From: Amanita rubescens
Lineage: Eukaryota > Basidiomycota > Agaricomycetes > Agaricales > Amanitaceae
Assembly: GCA_015039365.1 (NCBI GenBank)
Contig: WION01000300.1
Coordinates: 1 to 63,252, forward strand
Length of the DNA stretch: 63,252 bases
Direction: 5' to 3'
In this document: positions 47,383 through 58,061 of the stretch, piece by piece
Position numbering within the stretch: position 1 is the first letter of the stretch
Layout: every line of letters starts with the position of its first letter
Translations under genes and position numbers: made by a program
Notes under the pieces: generated by a model
What the model was told of the DNA's origin: nothing
What the model saw: the letters and a program-made list of their open reading frames with translations, nothing else
The model's database searches: none

Positions 47383-48073
47383 CTACCGTGACCTTGAACT
47401 TGAACTTGGAACATTATGATCTGTGTCCACATTCAAGTTCTCCTCGTCCAGCAAACGTTGCACGTCGATTAATAACCACTCCATTTCTTCGACGAGCTGT
47501 TCGACGCGGGCTGCCCGCGACTCCATTGCGTCTATGATAGGTGCGATTTCTTCCTGTGCTTCTCCCTGCCGAGTGAATTCTGCATCACCGCCACTCGTGG
47601 CTATGTCCTTGATGTCACGCGTCTCTTCCCCCCCATAGGCATTGATAAAGCCTGGTAAATCCAAGTTTTGATCTTGGACCTGCTCTTGACCTGCAAACGA
47701 CTCTTCGTCGTCGTCGTCGTCAGGAAAGTGGAGTCTATGTTGTCGTCCTTGTACGGCACAGTCTTCTTCATTGGCATCGCTGAGACGACGAAGAGTTTGA
47801 TCGACTCTCCGTTTCGCCTCGTGGAAACGCTGCGAGGCTCTGTCCTGTCTATGAAAAGACGCCTCTGCGCGGCGTATGGTGTCCCAAAACCGTGTGGCAT
47901 CACCAGTTCCTTCTGAGTTTGGCCTGGACCCGTTGCGCACACCTGTGGCATCACGGTGACGTTCGCCACTGGTGGTGTCCTTTGTTGACGCATACTTAGT
48001 AAAGCCATTATGACGGGCGTTTTTTGCTTACCTGGCGCTCGTTGTGATTGCCTTTGTTATCAGATTTCTGCAT
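47383..48073 (-). CDS. Hypothetical coiled-coil protein
   Basis: A short first exon from 48073 (MQKSDNKGNHNERQ) joins through a 35-bp intron to an exon that continues YASTKDTTSGERHRD and runs open to the stop at 47383, about 220 residues. It has an arginine-rich helical region (FWDTIRRAEASFHRQDRA), an acidic DDDDDEE run, and a C-terminal heptad-like helix (ESRAARVEQLVEEMEWLLID) before a serine-arginine tail. No family is recognised. It is convergent with sdhB, with about 110 bp between the stop codons. Confidence 0.6.
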
Positions 48074-48357
48074 ATCACCGTGGGGGATGCAAGTGAAGCT
48101 TAAAATTATGCATCGCATGGCGTATTTAAATGGTGGTGTGCAAACCCAGCAAAGGATATTAGGACACCGTCCGCTCTAGTCACCACGCCTCGTGGTCCCT
48201 TTGGCTGTGTCCAAAGTAGTACTCGCCGAGTCATAGCGCCTACTACGTGATCACAAACGCGTAAGAGCCTCGACGTAACGCATAACGCGTGACCACTGAC
48301 GTCACCGAAATCGTTTATAAACTGCCATCCTGCTTCTCGTCTTTGCCAACGAGCCAA

Positions 48358-48783
48358 ATGCACTTCCAACGCATCGTCACCACCACCAGCCACCTGCTAC
48401 TTCCACCGCGGGCCAACCTAAATTCAATCCCGAAATTCCACACATCCGCCCTTGCACTTTTCCCCACCTCCCAAACCCACTCTACAGACGCATACAACAA
48501 GGACGTCGACACCACCCCTCCGGAAGACTCTACTACCTACCAAGTCGACCCAGATGTCGACGTGCAAAAATCCACTGCTCCACCTTCCGGAGAGTTTAGC
48601 CGTGCCGGGACTTCCACGAGCGAATACGAGAATGTGGATACCACCAGCCAGCCATACGCGGCTCCTGGTCAGTCCCAACGGTACGGAAATGTAAATGAAT
48701 GGAGGAAAGATCAAGGTCCCAAACTGGACGAAGGACCTGAAGGAAAGTCTAGTGGCGGGAGGAAACCGGAAAAGAGAAGTTGA
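48358..48783 (+). CDS. Small, probably mitochondrial, hypothetical protein
   Basis: An intronless frame of 141 codons begins at the ATG at 48358 with MHFQRIVTTTSHLLLPPRAN, an arginine-containing, acid-free N-terminus followed by FHTSALALF, typical of a mitochondrial presequence. The rest is hydrophilic, rich in S, T, D, P and G, ending KSSGGRKPEKRS. An in-frame upstream ATG at 48289 exists, but the 48358 start gives the better presequence. No known domain. It is divergent from the coiled-coil gene. Confidence 0.6.
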   Translation: MHFQRIVTTTSHLLLPPRANLNSIPKFHTSALALFPTSQTHSTDAYNKDVDTTPPEDSTTYQVDPDVDVQKSTAPPSGEFSRAGTSTSEYENVDTTSQPYAAPGQSQRYGNVNEWRKDQGPKLDEGPEGKSSGGRKPEKRS

Positions 48784-50701
48784 TGTAGTGGGTCGTGAGT
48801 GACTATATGCGCCGTTTTTTTCCCAACTAAGACGAGTGTTAGATGAAGCATAATGTAATTGTAGCGCAAAACGTGTCTTTTTTTTGATGGAAAAGAATGT
48901 ATTTTTGAAACTGTGACATAGTGTGGCGATTTTGAGTTCTCGGTCTACTATGAATGTACAAACCGAAGGCTATGTGTGCGAACTATTCTCTACCCGCCTG
49001 GCAGTGGTGAGCCTCGTCGTTCGGTCGGCAGCATTCGATGCTCAGATTGGCTGTGCACCAGCATATTGCGACTATGGCTTCTCTTGACATCGTCCAGGTT
49101 GGTTATATGCGCTTTTGTAAGTGACGTTTTCAGCTGAGACGAGAGAATCATACCAACTTTTGAAAACGACTCTAAGCTCGCGTGAGTCATTCTGCAACGC
49201 TTGCATTGACAAAACCAACCTTCGCAGTACAATGGATGGTCTCCGTATCATCGATGACGTTGGCGTGCGTTCACGTCGCGGCGTGGTCAAAGTTGTTCCG
49301 ACTGCCATGAGACGTGTTATTCCAGATTTGCCCCCAATTCACCGGATTTGACCCAGAATTCGTATTGGAGAGGGTCCAGACTCCAGGGAGTAAGCCAGTC
49401 GGCAGGAGGAACGGCGGACGAGCTGATTGTATGCGTCTTTTCTATATGACCAATGAGAGGCGTGCTGATTATCGATCGCGAGTAGGCGGCAGCGGCGTCC
49501 GGTCTGAGTTGAGGAAGGACCCTCATGTTCAATTTTTTCTACGCCACTCGCCTTGTGAAACCGGGTGAGACTCCTCGTTCTAGTCGAGACAACTCTGATA
49601 CTTACTGGATTCAAGGTCCTCGGACTGGGCCCCACGTATCCTGAAGTTGGCCATGACCGTCGTTGCCGAGTTCACCTTAAGGAGTCTTTTTCGTGCGGCT
49701 CATCACAGGACAGCATCCGAACTTGTCGCACTTTAACAACTGAGATCCCTCCTTTCTTTGTTCGTGAAGACTCTTCATTCCAGTCAAAGGAAACATTTAA
49801 TGCAAGGGAAACAATGTAACGACGAAGCGAAGCAACCCCAGAACACGTGTCAACATCACGAGTCCACCATCACTACTTAACCAACTTGGGCAACATGAAA
49901 GGGGAACGAATGAATTGACATGCTTTATACGGAAGTGTTGGACTGGTCACTTGGAAACAGGACATACCCGGGTTCCACTGACTTGTAAGTACATTCCATG
50001 GAAAACAAACGACAGCAAGGTGGATCAATGATCACAAGATCCACTTTTCGTTTGGGACATACCGCATAAAGCATGTGTTGCTGTACAACAATCTCACCCT
50101 GAATCGTGTTCTAACAAAAGAACAAAGGAACGCAACACCCATACCGACAACACTAGTAATTACCTCCCAAAAGAAGACTTGTGAACCCAAACACAGATTC
50201 AGATTCTCGGCAGCCCCATGTACGTACTTGTACAATTTAAAAAACAAATCTATTTCTGATCCAACAGAAATGATCAGCATCAGCAGATTTCAATGGCACG
50301 CTCAAATATATATAGGACCGATCTTTTTCAGGGATAGGTACAGGGCCCTCGGGGCCATCGTCGATAAAGACTAAAATTTTAATTTTAGAGACGCGGCCTT
50401 CGAGAGTTTAAAAGGTCAACGGCTAGTCGAAGCCAAAAAGGGCATGGTGCAAACGAGTTTATATATAGAGTGGCAAGTATCAATGTATCTTTTTATACGA
50501 AAACACACAGAGAGCAGACAAATACATAATAAGTGAAACCAGTCGTCGTTGTCGTCGTCGTCTCGATTAAATGCATAGCATAGGTTGCGAACCGAAACCG
50601 AAACCAGAACCGAGGGAAGAACGAGAAAAACACAGAAAAGAGGATACCACATACTCTTCGCAACAGCAGGTCTAGTTAATATATCGATCGTCTGGAGATT
50701 T
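48784..50701. other. Spacer with one ambiguous minus-strand coding signal
   Basis: Between 49000 and 49680 the minus strand has several overlapping frames (for example MANFRIRGAQSEDLES near 49655, and a frame containing PADWLTPWSLDPLQYEFWV near 49390) that could not be joined without stops. A degenerate gene is possible. From 49.8 to 50.7 kb I see only the 3' flank of the MADS gene and A+T-rich sequence. Confidence 0.35.
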
Positions 50702-52718
50702 TTACACGACGCGTTTATTCACTCCCCCTCCTCTCGAGAACACACGGGGAGACAATACTTTTGGGTTACTATCGTGACTGGCGTTAGCCTCCTGTAGCAT
50801 GACCGGTATTGTCGGCGTCACCTTCTTCAACTTGCTGCTCGGATGATGGCCAGACGCACCTTGAGCTGAGCCATCATCGGCTTCTCCTCCTCCGCCTCCA
50901 CCGTGTCCCTCTCTGACTCGTTTGCCAGTGGACAACATGGGTGATGTAGAAGTCCCACCTCGACCCGATCCAGGTCGTGGCTCGCCCGTGCTACTCCCTC
51001 CAGATCCTCCAGCACCGGATCCAGAACCAGTACCGGCAGTAGAACTGAACATTTCCACTTCATGTCCCCTCTCCCAAGACATGGAACTACGCGGCGGCTC
51101 TCCTCCACCTGCACCAGCCCCTCCCGCACCCGCATTCGCACTATTTCCGGATAAAAAATCAAGCCAGTTTGAATCCCCTCCAGCAGATGACGGAGCTGCA
51201 CTCGACGCCGTGGAAACTGGGGACAAAAAAAAATAAAACGCCAAGACCAGTCTACGTGTCAGAAAAGACGTGGGAAAAAGAAGAGAGATCCGCACCTGAA
51301 GAAGCAGGCCCAGAAGGAGCTGTAGCCGCACTCGCAGCGGCCGCAGCAGCAGCGGAATTAGAGCTGTGAATAGGCCACTCTATCCCAAATGGTTGACTTT
51401 GGGTGACTGTTGCCTGTCGTTGACCGCCGTCTGCTTCGAGTTGAAAGACGGGGTACATGCCATCGCTTCCACCCCCGCCAGGTCCATTGCCATGCTGCTG
51501 CGCTTGATGCGGGTGGCGGATAATGCTGGGCGAGTATAAACTAGGATCGTATTGTTGTTGACGTGCGCCGTAATGTCCGCCTCCCGCTCCGCCTGCACCT
51601 CCGCCTGCACCACCACCGGCAGCGGTAGGTCCACCACTCCCAGCAGCAGGCGAGGACGTTGTCCCTCTCGTAGAGTATTCTTGTTGGAGAGGGATAAAAG
51701 AAGGAGGTGGTGAAGTTTGCGAACCGACAAAGTAACTTCCATACTGGTGGTTGACGGAGCCGGCGTGATAGGGTTGTTGATGACGGTAGCTCGAGGATGA
51801 AGAGCTAAAGTAGGCTGCACCCCCTGATCCGCCGGGACCGCTGGTGGGATCGTCAGAAGAGGAACGACTGTGGCCCGGTGGTTCGACGCGGGGACGTTTG
51901 TTTTGGCCCATGGTGGGTGCCCCGCCATGCATGATTTCACGGTCGCGAGAGATGGGGAGGCCAGATGAGGTACCAGGGGGTTGAAGGCCAGGCATAGACA
52001 TGGTAGGCACTGCGATGCGAGAATAACCCATCTATCAAAGATGTGTGTTAGAGCGGGATAGATTAGAGAGAGAGAGAGTAGACACGCACGTCAGCGGGAC
52101 CGCCCACGGTGAGTGGGGGAGGTTGTTTCATTCTTCCATCTCCCCTTCGTTTGTGAGGACCTCGGATGCCAGAATCGCCGTCGTCATCATCTGCATCATC
52201 GTCGTCCCCGTCTCCAGCGTCATCGAGGTGCTTGGCAGCATTGCCGGAGAAGTCGGCAGGGCCGCGGGTATCTTTCTCACCTTCGTACTGAGGTATTAGT
52301 AAGAAACTGATAAGGTCGCAAAAGAGTGTAAAAGGACGAACTCTGAGATGCCTTTGGACCATGTCTTGGATATCGGTAGAGCAATATTGATAAAGCTTGA
52401 GATGATGACCCGGACGCTCTTCTGATAAAAATAGAACAAGGGTCAGCGGCGGGGAGAGAGGCAGAGGCTTGGTTTACCGAAGATGATAACGGCTACGTCG
52501 ACCGAGCAGAGTACGCCGAGCTCGTAGGCCTTTTTGAAAAGACCATTCTTGCGCTACGAAAATATCAGCGTTAATGTGGGACAAAAATAGGCGGGGTTCA
52601 ACCTTGAGAAAGGTGACGGCGCGGTTACGCTCATGCTGAAGGAGTTGTTAGAGTTATACAAGATTAAGAGTAGAGGACTAACGAGAATGGGCTGGATTTC
52701 AATTTTTCTTCTGCCCAT
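50702..52718 (-). CDS. MADS-box transcription factor, RLM1/MEF2 type
   Basis: The N-terminal exons, joined through three short introns, encode [43 protein letters not shown] and AVIIF. This is a complete MADS box of the MEF2 class, which binds A/T-rich CArG-like sites as a dimer in the nucleus. It continues with [20 protein letters not shown], the start of the MEF2-specific extension. The remaining ~500 residues are low complexity: an acidic [11 protein letters not shown] run and long glycine-, serine-, proline- and alanine-rich tracts, ending [11 protein letters not shown] at 50702. In yeast, Rlm1 acts downstream of the cell-wall integrity MAP kinase; that role is known for the family, not shown here. 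The start at 52718 is fixed by the MADS box. Confidence 0.92.
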
Positions 52719-52947
52719 GACTGGCAGGGGTTGGGAGGAGACAAGCTAGCTTTTGAGAAGTGAGATGCGCTGCCGAAAACAAACCCAAACGGCGCTCAAA
52801 CCGTCTCCGGTGCCCCGCCACCGGCCGCCCTTGTCGGACCTCCGCGGTCCTGAGCCAATCTCCCGGTACTCGCCCCTGTTCCCATACATGTGAGATTATC
52901 ATTCCCATGCTTATTATTACACGACAAGTACGCTACTCCACAGCCTT

Positions 52948-54269
52948 TCACCGCTCCTGCATATCGTTCAGGAGTCGCAAAATGTTCACAACTGCAACAC
53001 GTCAGCTCATCATCATCATCATCAGTTCGGAAACTTACACAAGTTGATAAAACTGCGCTCCTTGTCAGCCTCGATCATCTACCCGGTAACTGAAACACTT
53101 ACTCAAGATACAGGCTGAGAGAAGCCATAATGTATTCGTCAGGCGAATACCGGCTGTTGATCATATACGTGTCATAGACAATGTATCCGCTGAAAAGTAA
53201 ACTCGCTCCTCCAGCGTAAAACATGTCCATCGTGCGACCCCACGGGATGAATATTCCAATAAGCCCGGTCATCACTAACAATCCGCACATCAATCCCTCG
53301 GCATGCTTATTTATTAAAAAAAATCGGCACGCACAAAGGCCAAAGAGACCGGCGAAAAGGAACGGTCCCATTCCGGAAAAGTCCCACTAATAAAAACTCG
53401 ACGATCCGGCATTTAGCAAAAAAAAGAGCGAAGCGCACCTTGGATTGCAGGGTGAACAACGTCAATCCTATGAATATCCCTACAGTGATGAGACTAGCAC
53501 CGTTTTGTCAACCAAAACCCGAAAAATGACGTCATGTCTCAACTCACAGAGCCTGGAGCACAATCGTATTATTGAAAAAAGCCACTAAAACACCGAGCGT
53601 GAACGCTTCCATCAGTGTAAAGATGGATAATAAAACAAAGTTCCATGGATGGCTATGGCGCTTCCACCATAAAAGGAAGAGGACAATGAAGGTGCCGAAC
53701 ATCGGGACGTAAATAGCCCATACACTTTTTGCCACGTCAAATAACATATATTCGATCAAAAACACAACGTACTGTTCTTGAACCCAGGAAACCGCATTGG
53801 GAGATTGGGAAACCAAACCACCGACAAGGCAGGTAGCGAACTACCGAATGACTCAGTCATTAATGACACATTGAAATGAAATGCAAAAAAACTTACGATT
53901 TGACAGACTAGTCCGGATCATCCGTAAGCAATGCACTGCACAGCATGCGAGAGGCAAGCTTACGAAGGATGGAGTATACCTTGCGCACGAATGCTGCGCG
54001 AATGTCGACCACACACTCGGATACAGACACACCATACTGGTAGTCAAGTCAGCACAAGGTAGCAACTTGACTCTCCTCATGAAACGTACCTTGAAATCAT
54101 CCGGTAACTCTCCGGGAGCAGGTTGTTCGTAAATCCCACCCGGGCTAGCGGGCCTTGCTCCACCGCCCAAAAGTGGTTCCTGGTCATCCAGTTCTACGTT
54201 ACGGGCAGGTTTTGGGGTCGAACCCGAGGCTCTGTAGGACGGAGGAGGAACTGGATACGAGCTACTCAT
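52948..54269 (-). CDS. Bax inhibitor-1 / TMBIM family membrane protein
   Basis: The first exon (from 54269) encodes a proline-rich cytosolic head ending EQPAPGELPDDFK, typical of fungal Bxi1/Lifeguard-type proteins. Later exons read VSECVVDIRAAFVRKVYSIL and then a series of membrane segments (MFGTFIVLFLLWW, NFVLLSIFTLMEAFTLGVLV, PFLFAGLFGLCACRFF). The family signature region DMFYAGGASLLFSGYIVYDT is followed by RYSPDEYIMASLSLYLD. The last exon ends NILRLLNDMQER at a stop at 52948-52950. Two micro-exons are needed to keep the family sequence: one of 11 nt (encoding LCQI with its neighbours, near 53907) and one of 14 nt (FINL, near 53052). About 275 residues. Family members sit in ER, Golgi or vacuole membranes and affect calcium handling and cell death. 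Confidence 0.9.
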
Positions 54270-55818
54270 CGTAGTCAGACAGCAAGCAACGAGCGACGGA
54301 TGGGGATCCCAATGACACCGCTTCGCTGACTAAGCGTGATGTCACACTATAACTCTACGGACTAATTAGTCAATCATAATGACTCGGTACAAGTACAAGT
54401 GATTTTTAGAACAAACCCTCAAACTTGAACGAAAATCCGACAAACGCCGTGGAGGCGCCAAAACGAAGCGCATGGCCTGGACTGCTAATTGTCCAACCTC
54501 CTGAGATTGACATCTCCGGTAAGTGCGGCAACGGTTGACGGCATTCCTAGTGAAAACATTTCCCAACGTAGCACGCGTTCGTTGCCATCCGCAATCTTAT
54601 CATAAGCTTCTCGTTATTGCCACGCCACACCACGCCACATGTCCTGTCGCGGCCTACTTTGGTCTCGTTCTGCCATCCCAGCCTCGGCGCCGGCGCTCTC
54701 CCTCCCTCGCTGAAAACCGAGGAAACAATCACATTACATCAACATCATTTGTGGCACATGAACAAGAAGCACAGACTGGCACCGGTATAGCGGTATGTAC
54801 TACCAAAACACCAACAAGATAGGGGCTCTGATGCCTAACTTAACGTATCGAATCGCGATAACTGGACAAATGACCGTGAGCATCCTTCTTAGAGCACACA
54901 CCCGCACGCTCAGGGCTAGACACACCTCCCTAATAAGCCAATCTCCTGGCTTGGAACGAGTGCGTGCGTAAAAGAAGCCCCTACTCCCCCTCAGCGACTG
55001 CGCCCTGCGCCACACCACTTCACACCCGCATAGCCTAGCCCGGCCGGACGCTCGTCCGTTCAGTCCGTTCACGTCAAGTCGCCAGATGTATAGATGCACA
55101 CCAATATAACTCGGAGGAAACCCCAGTTCAAAAAAACTCTCACCTCTCGACGCTCCCACGTTTCACTTTTTTTCACAGGAAAACTTGGAAACCATTTAGA
55201 AAAAGAAAAAAAAAACAATACAACACACACACGCAACGAGCCGCCGCCGCCGCACGACACACATTTTCAGAAGTGAAGTGGCCAACGGCCCTTTTTGTCG
55301 CTTTGCCAACCGACTGGCGGATGATCGCTTCTCCGATTATAATAACCCAAACAGATACGTATAGTTGTTACCAAGTATCCCCTTGTTGTCTCCATACGAC
55401 ATAAGATGATGACAAGCTCAAAACACGTTCACGTCATATTAGGCACTGAGGTCACATCACATCATCCAATCTCGACAGCCGGAAAAGTACTAGCTCCGTG
55501 TTGGAAAGACAGTTACATAATCGTCATCATAAAAATGGAGATCTGAGGGGGCGAGGCGCGTGACGAAACCCAACGAACGATAGCAACAAGATCTCCCCAA
55601 ATGGGGCGTAAACTGGGCATGGGCGGTAATTATCATGAGAAAAAAGAAGGAAACAGTCAAGATAATGCGATATCATACTAATATGTCATAGGCGGACACG
55701 CGAGATCCGGCTAACAACTTCCAAGATTACGATCAACAAGATAGTTTAACGTACTAACATGTGCTTGCAATTCCAATGAGATTTGTTTTGATTTCTGAAG
55801 CGAATAATTGCGTGCGTT
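54270..55818. other. Spacer between the Bax inhibitor and zinc-finger genes
   Basis: About 1.5 kb of mixed composition. Open frames on both strands are short, arginine-rich and without splice-consistent extensions. There is a GC-rich stretch at 54640-55080 and an A-rich run near 55200. I see no gene or repeat array. Confidence 0.5.
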
Positions 55819-58061
55819 CTAGTCCGGTAACCGAATGAGATCGCCTTCGAATATGACGCGGCCTTTTTCATGAAGAACAGCAGCCGTCTTGGTAACCTCG
55901 GCCGTATCAAAATCCTCGTGTTTATCAGGCGGCATGGCAGCATTGAGATAAACTAAAAGCGCAGAAATAGACATGTCGTCCGTGTTTTCATATGTCAAGC
56001 GGAACAGGTATTCGATTGAAGTGAACACAAAGTCTCTCCTAAGACATTCGATAAGCAAACACGTCTCGTAGAGTTTCGGGAGCACTTACCGACCAGCGGG
56101 CGAATCAAGGTCCGCGAGGCCTGCAGGCCAGGGCCGCCTTACATGTCCGCGGTTCACAGTCCTAGACAATGCACGTTCGTCCTCGATATACGAGTCTCCA
56201 TCCGCGTCAACGTCGCCTTCACCGTCCACATCATCGTCCCAAGGACGAGAAATCATCCGCGAAGAGTAAGAACTACCTCGATACTCGTGTCGGTAAACGG
56301 ATGCCCCACCGAGACTATGCCGAGTTTGGCCCGGGTATTGATAGGCGGATCTTATTCTCGCCTTTCCATTGCCTCGTTGCAGCTCTCTGTGATGACGTTC
56401 GTGACGTTCGACCCGCCTGCTGTCTTTCCTTCGGAACCTGTCTTCTTCCGCATACGAATCGAAGCCTTCTTCCGATTCTGGACCATCCGTACCCATGTCG
56501 TTCTCCGACATCAACTCGTCCTCTTCATCCGGCATCCCATGTTTCCGGCTTCTCGAATCGGTCACATCTGTCGCTTTGTGTACCCTTCGTTGACTATAGC
56601 GAAGCGAAAAAATGAGCAACTTGAAATATTCCTAGATAAAGTGAAACATACTGTCTGGCGAGACATTTGCCACGATGTTGGAGCCAAGGATATGCGCAAT
56701 ACGAACTATCCTGACGTAGCTGAACCCATTTCTGGCATAGCGAGCAGAACACACGGTTCGGCTCGACTTCGCTTATTAATGAGTCAGCCCTAAGGGTCGC
56801 CGCTCGTTGTTCGGCATTGCGTCTTCGGGATTCATGGGTGGGCGCAAAGTTGGAGGGATTGAGATCGTGGAAGGAGGGATCGGTGCTTTGATGGCGGGTA
56901 TGCTGGTTGCTCTGCGAATTGCCCGGTCCGGGCTTGGGGGAAATGGGGCTAGCTGAGTGATGGGTGGCGCGATGGCTTGGGGGCCCAGATCCTGAAGCTA
57001 GAGCAAGTTGCTGCTCCGTTGGTGGTGGAGCAGAAGCGGATTCCGTTAGAGATCTACACAAACGTCGAGTTAGAATGCAGGTAGAGGGATACGTGTCAAC
57101 TTACATTCGAGTAGCAGGCAATGGTGCGGTCGTACTGCGTTGACAAGCAGCTCGATGCTGAAGCCATTTTTGTACAGCTTGCAGATGGTCGTCGGGGTTA
57201 ACGCTGAGCCATTTGTCACATATGCTACAAAGAACCCGTTCTGCGTCAAATTTTCGAACGTCTGGATCTTTCGAGAACAGTGCATTTCGCTCCTCCAGCG
57301 CATAGACGTTCTTGCTGTTGCTGACGAGGTTAAGACGGATCAGAGATTTCAGACAAATTGGTAAAGAGCATACGTACACTTTCTTTGCAAGACAGCTCTT
57401 TCGATGAGCGTCCCACGGTATAGAGCAGTAGGTAGAGTTAGGGCGTAAACGGATCCACTTATCGCAAGAGGCGCAGAGAACGCGATAAGCCTCGAATTGG
57501 GCGACGTAGGGATCTGCCCTGAGGTAATCGATCCGTTCTTCTTCTGTACGCTTGGCGCGGCGACGTTTGGCAGGGGGATGAGCTAGTGCCTCCGCGGTGC
57601 TTTCTGGAGTGTATATCACAGGTTCAGATGAGGACTGCCCCGGTGCGGAACTAATAATAAATCGTCAGAATGGTTATGATACAGCTTTGGGCGACGTACC
57701 ATGCCTGCCGGTGAGCCTCCCATTGATTCAGAGTGAAACCACCGGTCTGTTCATCCCGGAAGCTAACGCCGGTGCCACACTGGCCACAGGTAATTCTGCC
57801 TTTTTCGTATTCTCCCTGATGAGTGTCAGTGACGCCCGCGGGCAGTGCAGTCGGTGGCGAGAATTGTCTGCGTTCATTTTCAGTGGAAGCGGAAGGTTCC
57901 TTCCGTTTTAGTGGATTACTAGAAAGAATGAGATAATCAGCGAAAATAAAATAAAATAAACTGACTGTATGGTAGTATGAGGTGGGGGATCACTATGAAG
58001 GGTTGTGAGGGACGAGGGAGGAAAGGGTAAGGTGAACTTACCGGGGGGAGTCAGGCATCAT
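55819..58061 (-). CDS. Protein with four repeated CxxC...WxxHRxxC zinc fingers
   Basis: From the ATG at 58061 to the stop at 55819, about seven exons give roughly 680 residues. Four related ~55-residue modules each hold a Cys-x2-Cys pair and a Trp-x2-His-Arg-x2-Cys end. They read TCGQCGTGV with WEAHRQAC (57.8 kb), LCASCDKWIRL with WDAHRKSC (57.5 kb), LCSICDKWLSV with WLQHRAAC (57.2 kb) and FCSLCQKWVQL with WLQHRGKC (56.7 kb). Modules 2 and 3 are preceded by an 'EER...L..DP.V..F....VLC' helix, and module 4 by a similar one. Pattern and spacing suggest a zinc-binding CCHC fold. The C-terminal third is acidic and arginine-rich, ending in a compact segment, FVFTSIEYLFRLTYENTDDM. A nuclear role is plausible but unproven. 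No standard domain name is known to me. Confidence 0.75.

Noticed and set aside
49000..49680. A pyridoxamine-phosphate-oxidase-like reading of the minus strand
   Set aside because: Only a loose likeness around PADWLTPWSLDPLQYEFW. The surrounding frames contain stops and cannot be joined.
50702..51369. Plus-strand proline- and alanine-rich frames opposite the MADS gene
   Set aside because: They mirror the low-complexity GC-rich coding strand of the MADS factor and have no independent support.
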